Part shown: one piece after another, positions 8,831 through 16,993 of the stretch
Layout: each line of letters opens with the position of its first letter
How positions within the stretch are numbered: the stretch's first letter is position 1
DNA from: Microvenator marinus
GTDB lineage: Bacteria > Myxococcota_A > Bradymonadia > Bradymonadales > Bradymonadaceae
Direction: 5' to 3'
DNA length: 64,000 bases
Assembly: GCF_007993755.1 (NCBI RefSeq)
Contig: NZ_CP042467.1
Coordinates: 248,001 to 312,000 of the forward strand
Notes under the pieces: model-generated
Seen by the model: only the letters and a program-made list of their open reading frames with translations
Told to the model about the DNA's origin: nothing
Databases searched by the model: none
Position numbers and translations under genes: made by a program

Positions 8831-9712
8831 ATGACGCCAATAAAGAAGAAACTGGACGCGATCGAAGCGGAGCTCGGACGTGCGGTGTTCGTTGTAGCAT
8901 CCGCCCATGAGCGCTTCTTTGAGCCCGACGAGGATGCGATTCGGGTGTTCATGGAGGCTGCGCATCGTCGCTCAGAGAAAGGACGGCCTTTCGAAAAAGC
9001 TGCGCTCCTGCTGATAGGGCAGGGCGGTCATCCGGCGTTTGCTGAAGGTGTTGTCCGCGCCTTGAGGGCATTTTGGCCTGCCTTCGACCTGATTCTTGTC
9101 AGCCGAACACGCGGGGTGGCCACGCTCCTGACATTCAAGGCAGAACGCGTGGTTATGCACCCTTGGGCGAGCGTTGGCGCCTACGATGCTGGCCCAATCT
9201 TAAATGGTCCTTCGAAACTCAGTCCGTCGGTTTGGGATGATATCCCGGCGATGCAAGGGGTTGAGACCGAGGAGCATTTCGCGTCACAACTGGCTCGACA
9301 CCGTCATCACGCCCGGCTTGCCCGCTCGCTAGCTCGACGATGGGCCGGCGACTCTAAGGCGCTCCTCGATTCTCTCTCGGAATACGAGTTGGGTGCGGGT
9401 CTAGGTCTTGGAGCTGATGAGTTGGAAGAGTTTGGGATTAAGGCCGAAATTGCCGAGGATCCTTTGCGCAGTACTGTTTGGGATCTCTACCAGATCTACG
9501 AAAAGGAACTTGGCCTTTTGAAAGAACCCGCACCACGTTATTCGCCGTCAGATATTGCGGATGAGGTGGAGTTTGAGCCGGCCGAGTATTTGAGCGCTGG
9601 AATCGTGGAAACTACCGTTGATGACTTCGTTTATCAGGTGGACACCGGTCGTCCGCATCCCGAGACGGGAGCATTGTTGGGGGAGTGGATGATGGAAAAA
9701 TCAGAAATTTGA
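8831..9712 (+). CDS. SDH_sah/ClpP-fold protein lacking the catalytic Ser
   Basis: This 293-residue protein closes the tol operon and abuts tolB with no gap. Residues about 55-125 resemble the core of the SDH_sah (serine dehydrogenase proteinase) and SppA/ClpP fold: a hydrophobic strand with a GG turn (LLIGQGGHPA), then ILVSRTRGVATLLTFKAERV and the VMHPWASVGAYDAGP segment, equivalent to the VM-P-x-x-LGPIDP signature. Where active members have K-S-A-G-T, this protein has T-R-G-V-A-T, so the nucleophilic serine appears to be glycine 95. There is no signal peptide, so it is probably cytoplasmic. It may be an inactive scaffold or binding protein. The family call rests on motif reading and is moderate. 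Confidence 0.62.
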   Translation: MTPIKKKLDAIEAELGRAVFVVASAHERFFEPDEDAIRVFMEAAHRRSEKGRPFEKAALLLIGQGGHPAFAEGVVRALRAFWPAFDLILVSRTRGVATLLTFKAERVVMHPWASVGAYDAGPILNGPSKLSPSVWDDIPAMQGVETEEHFASQLARHRHHARLARSLARRWAGDSKALLDSLSEYELGAGLGLGADELEEFGIKAEIAEDPLRSTVWDLYQIYEKELGLLKEPAPRYSPSDIADEVEFEPAEYLSAGIVETTVDDFVYQVDTGRPHPETGALLGEWMMEKSEI

Positions 9713-9722
9713 AACTTCGAGG

Positions 9723-9749
9723 TTGCGGGTTCATACGAGTTTGTATACG
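9723..9749 (+). promoter_or_regulatory. Candidate promoter of tRNA-Leu
   Basis: TTGCGG (9723-9728) and TATACG (9744-9749) lie 15 bases apart, just upstream of the tRNA. The -10-like element ends 13 bases before the mature tRNA, which suits a short 5' leader. The spacing is shorter than ideal. Confidence 0.35.
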
Positions 9750-9762
9750 TTCCCTCACCTTC

Positions 9763-9846
9763 GCCGGAGTGGCGGAATCGGTAGACGCACCGGATTCAAA
9801 ATCCGGCGGCCGCGAGGCTGTGCGGGTTCAAGTCCCGCCTCCGGTA
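9763..9846 (+). tRNA. tRNA-Leu (anticodon CAA)
   Basis: A class II tRNA of 84 bases. The acceptor arm GCCGGAG pairs with CTCCGGT (one G-U pair), with A as discriminator. The anticodon arm CCGGA / TCCGG encloses the loop TTCAAAA, giving anticodon CAA, which reads TTG leucine codons. A long variable arm (GGCCGCGAGGCTG region) and the T arm GCGGG-TTCAAGT-CCCGC are clear. The 3' CCA is not encoded. An intrinsic terminator begins three bases downstream. Confidence 0.95.
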
Positions 9847-9848
9847 TG

Positions 9849-9886
9849 AAAAAGCCCCGTTCTTTAACAAGACGGGGCTTTTTTCG
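9849..9886 (+). terminator. Intrinsic terminator after tRNA-Leu
   Basis: AAAGCCCCGT-TCTT and AAG-ACGGGGCTTT form a strong GC-rich hairpin followed by a run of T residues. It ends tRNA transcription and perhaps read-through from the tol operon. Confidence 0.9.
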
Positions 9887-9961
9887 TTTTTGTCCGTCTC
9901 TTTTCACTTGGTCAATATGGTGTGTGTCCAGTAGTCTCCGTGTGCTATGACGAGGTGTATG

Positions 9962-10135
9962 ATGTGGAGATGGCTCATCTTTGCGATGATTTTTGGGGCT
10001 TGCGAAAAACCCAAAGAGAAACCTTATGTGGATAAGAAGAACGAAGAGCTCAAGGAGCTGAAGTCGGACCTTCAAGGCACGATGGATGACCGTGATAACT
10101 TCGAGAAACCTGAACAACCGGCAAAGGAAGAATGA
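9962..10135 (+). CDS. Small putative lipoprotein
   Basis: A 57-residue product with a lipoprotein signal: MWRWLIFAMIFGAC, where the lipobox F-G-A-C would be cleaved before the cysteine at about residue 14. The mature part is short, highly charged and probably helical (KKNEELKELKSDLQG). I chose the ATG at 9962, six bases after GAGG; in-frame ATGs also occur at 9947 and 9959. It overlaps the next gene by four bases (ATGA). I do not recognise a family. Confidence 0.65.
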   Translation: MWRWLIFAMIFGACEKPKEKPYVDKKNEELKELKSDLQGTMDDRDNFEKPEQPAKEE

Positions 10136-10584
10136 GAATGCGAGTACTAATCACGCTAGCTTTGTTGAGCATGCCAGTGTTGGGCTTTGCTTATCAACCG
10201 TTTACCAGCGTTCAAAGCGTCTGTGAGACGTGTCCAAATCCCAAATCAGACGTGCTTACGTTGAATGATGGGAACAAGATTCGCGGAAGCATTATCGGCG
10301 AGAATACAGCGTTCTACGTGATGCTGAAGCATCTTGAGGTCCGTGCCATCCAGAAGACGGAGGTGCAGACCGTGGAATACGCCGGTGGCACAAAGCCTGG
10401 ATTTTTGGCGTCTCAAGATCAAATCTTGCTGAAGACCGGACACGTGCTTAACGGCGAGATTACTGAGGACAAAGAGAAACCGGCGTTGTTCCAAGTGCGT
10501 TCCTCTCACGGCAACGTGTCTTTTGTGGTGTTTAAGTCCGAAGTTTCTAAGGTCTATAAGAAAGGCCTTGAGTCGTCGTTCTAG
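10132..10584 (+). CDS. Secreted protein with two similar small beta domains
   Basis: The 150-residue product begins with a signal peptide (cut near LGFA-YQP). Two segments look alike: residues about 40-83 (VLTLNDGNKIRGSIIGEN ... IQKTEVQTVEY) and about 102-142 (ILLKTGHVLNGEITED ... VFKSEVSKVYK). Each starts with a hydrophobic strand, a DG/GH turn and a G-x-I strand, and ends with a K-x-E-V-x-x-V strand, so an internal duplication of a small SH3-like or Sm-like barrel is plausible. It is coupled to the small lipoprotein upstream. Function unknown. Confidence 0.75.
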   Translation: MRMRVLITLALLSMPVLGFAYQPFTSVQSVCETCPNPKSDVLTLNDGNKIRGSIIGENTAFYVMLKHLEVRAIQKTEVQTVEYAGGTKPGFLASQDQILLKTGHVLNGEITEDKEKPALFQVRSSHGNVSFVVFKSEVSKVYKKGLESSF

Positions 10585-10630
10585 TCCACAAGTACGTTGA
10601 TCCTTTAGGTTTGAGAATAACGAGGTTTCC

Positions 10631-11194
10631 ATGACTCAAGAGCGCCGCAGTTCGGTGAGGGTAAGAAGTTTATTGCCATGCGCGATGCGCCGGGTAGAGG
10701 CCGAGGAAGTGCCTGTAGTTGAGGCCAAGATCTTGGACGCCGCGGTTCTTGAGGCTGAAAGCGTAATGAGCGACAAGGCGGACTGGAGCGAGCGAACCGA
10801 CGACATCCCTAAAGAAACCGTCTTTTTGCTCAAGGAAATCCGGGCGCTTCGCCAACAGATTGCAGGCCTTCAGACGCTGGTGGAGCGGCAAGGCGGCGTG
10901 GCGCTTCAACCGCGATGGGTTGTTATCAATGATAACGGGCTTTTTCTCGCCAAGGACGAGTCCGAGTCTTGGTCGATCGGCGATTTGTGCGAAATCCGTG
11001 TTCAGATTCCAAGTCTTCAAAATCCCGATATCGTCGCATTGGGTGAGGTGGTTCGCGTGGGTGATGGAGATGACGGACCCGGGGTGGCGATCATTTTCCG
11101 GCATATTTCTGAGGCGCATTCCAAGGCGATTCTTCGCTATGCACTTCGCCGAGAGCGCCAAGGTGCACGTTCCTTACGATTCAAGTTCGAATAG
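10631..11194 (+). CDS. PilZ-like domain protein
   Basis: A 187-residue cytoplasmic protein preceded by a GAGG ribosome site. The N terminus carries ERRSSVRVRS, like the RxxxR half of the PilZ c-di-GMP site. A predicted helical coil covers about residues 55-90 (KEIRALRQQIAGLQTLVERQ), and the C-terminal half has a PilZ-like beta barrel (WVVINDNGLFLAKDE ... ALGEVVRVGDGDDGPGVAIIF). The second PilZ motif, normally D/N-x-S-x-x-G, reads N-D-N-G here without the serine, so c-di-GMP binding is doubtful. The order (RxxxR, coil, barrel) suggests a helical insertion within the domain. Confidence 0.7.
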   Translation: MTQERRSSVRVRSLLPCAMRRVEAEEVPVVEAKILDAAVLEAESVMSDKADWSERTDDIPKETVFLLKEIRALRQQIAGLQTLVERQGGVALQPRWVVINDNGLFLAKDESESWSIGDLCEIRVQIPSLQNPDIVALGEVVRVGDGDDGPGVAIIFRHISEAHSKAILRYALRRERQGARSLRFKFE

Positions 11195-11197
11195 ACC

Positions 11198-11782
11198 ATG
11201 TTACATCTTGCACAGGACACGGATCCCGGCTGGTTCGAGCGGATTCGGGATAGTTTGGACACGATTCTGGTGGACCACTGCCATCTTGAGAAAAGGGCAG
11301 CCTCCAACGCATTGAATCTTATCTTCAGATACACCGGGTGTGAAGGTATTCCTCGCGAACTCTCAGAGGTAGTGCGCGAGGAGATGGAGCATTTCACCCA
11401 GGTCCTTGACATCCTCGATGCCCGTGGAATTGAGTTCACGCGTCTGCCTCCGAGCCCTTACGCGACAGCGTTGCAGGCGGAATTGCGAAAGAACGAGCCG
11501 GGTGCCTTCTTGGATAAGCTCTTGATGGCGGGCTTTATTGAAGCTCGTAGTTGTGAGCGGTTCAAGATTTTGAGTCAGGGCTTGGCGGAGGACGAGCCTG
11601 AGCTGGCGGCGTTCTACCGCGAATTGATGATCGCCGAGGCCCGGCACCATCTGCTCTACACGAATATCGCTCGTCGTTTTTACTCCGACTCCGTCGTCAA
11701 AGCTCGCCTCAAAGAACTCGCGCCCGCTGAAGTAGCCGCTCTCAAGGCTGCCGGTGAGGTTCCGCGTTTGCACAGTTGGTAG
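11198..11782 (+). CDS. miaE: tRNA 2-methylthio-N6-isopentenyladenosine hydroxylase MiaE
   Basis: The 194-residue protein matches MiaE, a non-haem di-iron monooxygenase that hydroxylates the isopentenyl group at tRNA position 37. Iron-ligand motifs are visible in order: H-C-H-L-E-K (about residue 30), E-E-M-E-H-F (about 63), E-A-R-S-C-E-R-F (about 110) and E-A-R-H-H (about 145). The family's C-terminal R-L-H-S-W/F end is also present. It starts three bases after the PilZ-like gene stops, so the two are probably co-transcribed. No miaA or miaB is nearby. Confidence 0.9.
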   Translation: MLHLAQDTDPGWFERIRDSLDTILVDHCHLEKRAASNALNLIFRYTGCEGIPRELSEVVREEMEHFTQVLDILDARGIEFTRLPPSPYATALQAELRKNEPGAFLDKLLMAGFIEARSCERFKILSQGLAEDEPELAAFYRELMIAEARHHLLYTNIARRFYSDSVVKARLKELAPAEVAALKAAGEVPRLHSW

Positions 11783-11847
11783 TGGGTTAATCCTCGCGTT
11801 TGATGGGGCAACTTGCTATGTTCTTCGACAATCGATTGGAGGTTGGA

Positions 11848-14364
11848 ATGTTGCGATTGTTGTTCGTTACGACGTTGATTCTTGGTTTTGGTAGCGCATG
11901 CGGCAAAGACGCGCTGCAGCGTGCATGTGCGGACGATGAAGACTGCCGTTCCGGCGAAGTTTGCGCCGGAGGATTGTGTCTCGATGAGTCCGATGTAGAT
12001 GCCGGCGAAAATAACCCTCCATGCGAAGGCGACGAGTGCCCGAGCGTATGTGAGGACGATAGCGATTGCCCAGACGGCGATTCCTGCAACCGTGAGATTG
12101 GTGCATGTGTCTCCGGCGAGTGCCGTGCCGAAGGCATGCTTTGCGTTCAAACACTTTGTACAGAAGAAGGATGTGGAGACGAGTTGTGCCCGGTAGGCCC
12201 ATGTCCTCCTGGATTTGCCGCTGAGGGTTGCGATTGCGCTCCTGCTCCTTGCGAGTCCAATGAAGCATGTGACGGCCTCTTTTGCGTGGAAGGTCAGTGT
12301 CAAGGATGCGCTGATGATAGTTGGTGCGCCGAAGGCGAGTTCTGCGACGAAAGTGGTGCCTGCCTCGAAGATACCCGATGCATGTCAGACGATGATTGTG
12401 ATCCTGAAGAGCGTTGTCGCCGAGACGTGTGTATTCCACGCGCCGAATGCTTCTTGGACGACGATTGCCGCAGGGCAGGGGAACTCTGTATCGGTGGCCA
12501 GTGCATTTTGGCTCCTGAGTGCTCGGAAGACCAGGATTGCCGCGAAGGATTTGAATGTATCGGTGGAAATTGCCTCGAGCAGTTGTGCCGCGGCCCTCAA
12601 GATTGTGAGAACGGCCAGCTTTGCGACGGTGGCGAATGTATCGACCCTCCAATTGCGACCTCTTGTTTCGTGGCAACCCCAAGCGGCTTGATTAGCCCTG
12701 GCGAGCAGGTCCGGCTTGAGGCGTTTGCGGTCAATGCCCAAGGCGTTGGAGTGTCGGCAACCTTCGCGTGGACCTCCAGCAATCCAGCTGTGGCAGCTGT
12801 CAACCAGCAAGTCGCCGTTGGTGGAAATGGCACGGGCGCTACCACCATTACGGCAACTCTCGCGGGTGGCGATCCAGTGGTATGTTCGGGCGAGGTTCGT
12901 TTGACCAATCCGGGGCCTGTGCCGGTCACAGGCATGCGGGTTGTGGTCGTGAATCTCCAAACCGGTGCACCGATCACGAACGCGAACGTTATCGTCGGCA
13001 ACAATACCCAAACGACGAATCAGGCGGGCGTAGCCAATCTCCCGAATCCCAACGGTACGTATGAAGTCACCGTTGTTCACCCGGATTACAATATTCTGAC
13101 AGTACAAGGCGTTGATTCGACTGATATTCGTCTGCCCTTGAGTCAGCGCCGTGGCTCCGGCCCCGTCGGCGGTTTCACCGGACAGTTCGATACCTCGGCA
13201 ATTGGTTCATCAGGAGAAGTCACGATTGGTCTCGCTGGCGCATCGTTGGCAGGCGGTCTCTTGGAAGTCGACCTGATTTCCCTGCTGGGTGACACGTTTG
13301 ACTCGGCAATTCAGATTCCTGGCATCGTAGACACCACGTTCCCGCTGCCGGGGGGGATCGTGGCGTACGGCGCGGCGTTCGGGTTCACTTTGAACATCAA
13401 GGACACCTACTACGCGCGGTCCGCGGCGGGAGCGCGTATGGCGTGGGGGCTCGCCGGAAAGATTCCTCTCAGCGAGATTTTGAGCCTTGCACAAGGCGGT
13501 GGACAAGACTTGGTGCTCGCCACCTTGTTGCCGCTTTTCAATCGCTTTGATCATCAGGCGACGCCGTTCCTTTCGGCCGCGATTCCTCAAGTTCCGGATA
13601 CTCAAGACATCAACGCCAACGGCGATACGACGGAGTTGATCCCTGACTACGACTCCATGCCCGAGATCGAGCTTCGACCTTCGCAGCGTCAGACCTTGAG
13701 TACAGATGTCGAGATTTCGAACTTCCCTGTTTTGACCAATGGGCCGGCTGAGTTGGCGGTACTTATTGGGGGAACAGTGCTCGACTCACCAGGTTTGGTT
13801 CCTCTGGGGATTAGTGCGACAAACGACGAAGACCAGGATGGACGCCCAGATTCAAGGCGTCTCTCAATTGCGCCGCCATCGGGCTCGTTGGTCGGCGGGC
13901 GTTACGCTCTGGTTGCAATTGCCTTCACCACGGACGGTGGCGGCTTCGGCCCAGATGGTCTGCCGAACGATTTGTCGGTTTCACTTTGGAACGGACAAAG
14001 TTTCCCCTCGTCGATTAGGCTTGGCACATTCCCAGGCGCCTCCACGACGTCGTTCGACGCAAGCAGCCGTCAGGTGAGCTTCACTGCCTCCGCGGGCCCC
14101 GTCTACAGGGTTCGAGTCGTGGGCCCAAATCGTACGTGGGATATTTGGTCCACGGGGGCAGCAGGCCAAATGGGAACCTTTAACCATACGATTTCGATTC
14201 CAAATTCACCTCTCTCCGGTGTAGACCCACTGCAGAACGGCGAGATATTGCTCGATGCGATTCGGACCAACGTGACGACCGATGATTTGGTCAGGTCCAC
14301 CGGTGTGGGCCTCAAGAATGCAGGTCTCGTTTCGACGGCTTTCAATCGTTCGACCGTTCGTTAA
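11848..14364 (+). CDS. Cys-rich repeat surface lipoprotein with Ig-like domain
   Basis: The 838-residue protein has a lipoprotein signal (MLRLLFVTTLILGFGSAC). GGAGG six bases upstream supports the ATG at 11848 over earlier in-frame starts. Residues about 25-270 hold roughly eight Cys-rich modules of the CxxDxDCxxGxxCxxGxC type, common in secreted proteins of Myxococcota and Bradymonadales. A Big2/Ig-like domain follows (about 275-365, with FAWTSSNPAVAAV), then a carboxypeptidase-regulatory-like beta domain (about 375-440, with GAPITNANVIVGNN and GTYEVTVVHPDY). The last 400 residues are beta-rich and unassigned. It is probably on the outer-membrane surface. A role in adhesion is inferred only from architecture. 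Confidence 0.85.
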   Translation: MLRLLFVTTLILGFGSACGKDALQRACADDEDCRSGEVCAGGLCLDESDVDAGENNPPCEGDECPSVCEDDSDCPDGDSCNREIGACVSGECRAEGMLCVQTLCTEEGCGDELCPVGPCPPGFAAEGCDCAPAPCESNEACDGLFCVEGQCQGCADDSWCAEGEFCDESGACLEDTRCMSDDDCDPEERCRRDVCIPRAECFLDDDCRRAGELCIGGQCILAPECSEDQDCREGFECIGGNCLEQLCRGPQDCENGQLCDGGECIDPPIATSCFVATPSGLISPGEQVRLEAFAVNAQGVGVSATFAWTSSNPAVAAVNQQVAVGGNGTGATTITATLAGGDPVVCSGEVRLTNPGPVPVTGMRVVVVNLQTGAPITNANVIVGNNTQTTNQAGVANLPNPNGTYEVTVVHPDYNILTVQGVDSTDIRLPLSQRRGSGPVGGFTGQFDTSAIGSSGEVTIGLAGASLAGGLLEVDLISLLGDTFDSAIQIPGIVDTTFPLPGGIVAYGAAFGFTLNIKDTYYARSAAGARMAWGLAGKIPLSEILSLAQGGGQDLVLATLLPLFNRFDHQATPFLSAAIPQVPDTQDINANGDTTELIPDYDSMPEIELRPSQRQTLSTDVEISNFPVLTNGPAELAVLIGGTVLDSPGLVPLGISATNDEDQDGRPDSRRLSIAPPSGSLVGGRYALVAIAFTTDGGGFGPDGLPNDLSVSLWNGQSFPSSIRLGTFPGASTTSFDASSRQVSFTASAGPVYRVRVVGPNRTWDIWSTGAAGQMGTFNHTISIPNSPLSGVDPLQNGEILLDAIRTNVTTDDLVRSTGVGLKNAGLVSTAFNRSTVR

Positions 14365-14388
14365 AAAACGATTCAGCAGGTAGTACCC

Positions 14389-16644
14389 ATGCGAAACAAG
14401 GAAGTTTTTGCGTGGCTGGGCTTTGCGGCCGTATTGAGCGGTTGTCAGCCCAAGCCCTCTCAGGTCGATGTAATTGACTCTCCGGATACGAGAGCAACAC
14501 AGGAGAGTCCGGAAACGGCACAGGCCGAAGTGGTGCCTGAAAAGCCTCCGGAACCCGTCATACCCAAGGTCAAGGAGCCGTTTCGGGTGGCCTTCGATCT
14601 GGTGGCCAATAAGCCGCTTGCTCATCGGTTTGACCCTTCAGCCAACGCTTATCTCGTGGACGCTAGTGGTTTGGACTTCGTGCGCTACATCCACGGAAAT
14701 CACCCCGGGGAGTGGAGCCTAGACGTAGACATGGACGGTCGAAAGGGTGCGGCTCTGAGCAAGAAGCGCATCGGGAAGATTTGGGCACCGTCACCCGTCG
14801 AAGGTGAGGGAATCATCGCGATGGAGGTGTTTGCTGCTTCGAAGACCAAGCTCAAGCTTGAGGTCAACTCCGAGGAAACTCAAGAGTTAGCCCTTGAGGA
14901 AGGTTGGCAGAAGGTGGAGTTTGCCTCCAAGTCTCTAAAGGGAGAAAATGAGATTCGGCTTATCTTCTCTGGGATGGGACGGATTGCGAAAGTCCTCTCT
15001 GGTGGTGGGCTAGCTAGCCTCAGCATCGGAGCAAAGGCCTCTGAGACGGCTCCTCTCGCGTTGGAGCAAGCGGCGATTCAGCTCGGCACCCAAAGTGGTC
15101 TCTCGTATCATCTCTGGGCTTTGAAGGAGTCTAAGCTCGCCTTTTCAGCCAAGCCTTCCGAATGCGATTTGAAGTTGGAGTGGTTTGGCGAAAAAGAGGG
15201 CGGCGTAGTCTCGATTGGCGTTGAGACTTTGGACCTTGAAAAGGGGCTCGATTCGTACGTGACCCCTCCGGTTTTTGACGAGGTGGTACGTCTACACGTT
15301 CAGGCGGCTGGTGAATGCGGAGGTGTGGAGTTGGACAAGGCCGAGCTTGTGGTCGAAGGCGCCCCAATCGCTCGGCCAGATGTTCCAAAGCCTAAGCGAA
15401 TCGTTTTTTGGCTCATCGACACTTTGCGCGCCGATTACCTTCCCATCCACTTTGAGACTAATGTCCGCGCTCCTAATCTCAAGCGACTCGCAGCCGAAGG
15501 TGCAAGTTTCAAACTCGCCTACGTGCAAGGCAATGAGTCAAAGACCTCTCATGCTTCGCTCTTCTCGGCCATGTACCCCAGCAAACATGGTGTTGTCGGC
15601 AGAGGAAGTCTGAAGCCGCATCATGAGATTATGTCTGAAGCCATCAAAGCTCAGGGTTACAAGACACTAGCGAGCGTCTCGAACGGCTACGTCTCAGGTC
15701 CGTGGGGCTTTGAGCAGGGATGGGATTTCTACAAGAACAACATCCGGCAAGAACTGCGTATAGACGGAAAGTCGATGGCTAAAGAAGGCCTTGAGTGGTC
15801 GATTGAAAACGCGGAAAAGCCGTTTTTCCTCTATCTCGGTACCATCGATCCCCATGTCACATATCGTGAACACGAAGATATCATTGGAAATTACGACACC
15901 ACGCCGTACTCAGGCCGATTTAAGCGCGCCTGTTATGGCGAGGACTTGGGCCAAATTAAAAATGGGTCTTTAAAGGTCACTGAGCGAGACAAAGAGCGAA
16001 TCATCAATCTCTACAAGAACGAGATTGAGTTCAACGATAGGTCATTTGGGGAGCTCCGGGCTGGCCTGGAGGAGGCTGGTCTCTGGGAAGACACCATGGT
16101 GGTCGTTACCTCTGACCACGGCGACGAGTTCTGGGAACATGGAAGCGTCGGACACGGTCATTCACTCTATCAGGATCAGGTCCACGTGCCGTTCATCGTG
16201 TACTATCCACCCTTGATTCCTGCAGGAACGGTGGTCGAAGCGGGTGTGGACGTGTTGGACATGTACCCAACGATTGTGGATGCGATGAGGGCGGAGCGCC
16301 CCGAAAACCTTCAAGGCAAAAGCGTGTTGCCATTGATTTTCAAAGAGCATGCGGATTACCCGGAGCCCTCGATCGCCACGCAGTACAAGCTTCATTATGC
16401 GATGCAAATGCAAGAGTGGAAGCTCTACCTTCGACGAGGTGAGTACCAACTCTACGATCGCAAGGCAGATAGCCTTGAACTAAAGGATGTGGCCAAGGAT
16501 CATCCGTTGGCCTCTCGTTGGCTCTTGGACTCGATGGGATGGTTTAGACCCTATCGAACGGAATGGGACAAGCAGTCCTGGGGTGTAGCAAGCCGCTTGA
16601 GCCCTGAGTTCCTCGAGCTCGCTTCAAAAGCCAAGCGGAACTAA
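14389..16644 (+). CDS. Sulfatase-fold (alkaline-phosphatase superfamily) lipoprotein
   Basis: A 751-residue lipoprotein (AAVLSGC lipobox, AGGT ribosome site). Residues about 1-335 form an N-terminal beta-rich region, perhaps carbohydrate-binding-like. The sulfatase domain runs from about 339: FWLIDTLRADYLP supplies metal-binding Asp residues, SKTSHASLFSAMYPSKHG is the nucleophile region, and VVVTSDHGDEFWEHGSVGHG is the C-terminal metal site. Classical sulfatases have C/S-x-P-x-R at the nucleophile; here it is S-K-T-S-H, so formylglycine chemistry of the standard type is unlikely. A phosphodiesterase or phosphotransferase role is as plausible as a sulfatase one. It ends in a four-base overlap with the convergent gene. 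Confidence 0.82.
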   Translation: MRNKEVFAWLGFAAVLSGCQPKPSQVDVIDSPDTRATQESPETAQAEVVPEKPPEPVIPKVKEPFRVAFDLVANKPLAHRFDPSANAYLVDASGLDFVRYIHGNHPGEWSLDVDMDGRKGAALSKKRIGKIWAPSPVEGEGIIAMEVFAASKTKLKLEVNSEETQELALEEGWQKVEFASKSLKGENEIRLIFSGMGRIAKVLSGGGLASLSIGAKASETAPLALEQAAIQLGTQSGLSYHLWALKESKLAFSAKPSECDLKLEWFGEKEGGVVSIGVETLDLEKGLDSYVTPPVFDEVVRLHVQAAGECGGVELDKAELVVEGAPIARPDVPKPKRIVFWLIDTLRADYLPIHFETNVRAPNLKRLAAEGASFKLAYVQGNESKTSHASLFSAMYPSKHGVVGRGSLKPHHEIMSEAIKAQGYKTLASVSNGYVSGPWGFEQGWDFYKNNIRQELRIDGKSMAKEGLEWSIENAEKPFFLYLGTIDPHVTYREHEDIIGNYDTTPYSGRFKRACYGEDLGQIKNGSLKVTERDKERIINLYKNEIEFNDRSFGELRAGLEEAGLWEDTMVVVTSDHGDEFWEHGSVGHGHSLYQDQVHVPFIVYYPPLIPAGTVVEAGVDVLDMYPTIVDAMRAERPENLQGKSVLPLIFKEHADYPEPSIATQYKLHYAMQMQEWKLYLRRGEYQLYDRKADSLELKDVAKDHPLASRWLLDSMGWFRPYRTEWDKQSWGVASRLSPEFLELASKAKRN

Positions 16645-16991
16645 TCTCGGGAAAGCCAGAGAAGGCCGATATGAAGGATGGTCAACGCGACCAGGCCCAG
16701 CCCTGCTACAGGCAATGGAACCGTGCCTGAGAGTAATACGAGATAGAATGGAAAGGCCCAGAATCTGGGGGATGTGATTCTGAGGAGTCGAACACTCTTG
16801 CGACTCAGATCAAGAGGCCTTTCTAGCTTGCCAGAATCCTCGAGAATCCATCGGGCGAACTCCGACACACTCATCAACCCAAGTCCCGCCAAGAGCAGCG
16901 TGGTTTGTCCCTCTTGCGTAAAGAGGCTCGCTCCCAGTCCTAAAAAGACGAGAGCCAAAGAGAGTTGTTCGGCGGCCTTGAGCCCACGCAT
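16641..16991 (-). CDS. Small integral membrane protein
   Basis: A 116-residue protein with about four hydrophobic segments (ALVFLGLGASLF, TLLLAGLGLMSV, FWAFPFYLVLLSGTV, LVALTILHIGLLWL) and positively charged loops. It starts two bases after the SEC-C gene stops and is the last gene of the minus-strand operon. No family recognised. Confidence 0.7.
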   Translation of the reverse strand: MRGLKAAEQLSLALVFLGLGASLFTQEGQTTLLLAGLGLMSVSEFARWILEDSGKLERPLDLSRKSVRLLRITSPRFWAFPFYLVLLSGTVPLPVAGLGLVALTILHIGLLWLSRD

Positions 16992-16993
16992 TG

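Noticed and set aside
12000-12650. Repetitive TGC/GAC-rich DNA as a repeat array
   Set aside because: The repetition comes from the coding of CxxDxDC modules; unit lengths vary and the frame is kept.
11867-12682. Minus-strand frame of 271 codons opposite the Cys-rich lipoprotein
   Set aside because: Arg/His-rich low-complexity translation produced by antisense reading of the Cys-rich repeats; the plus-strand gene is clear.
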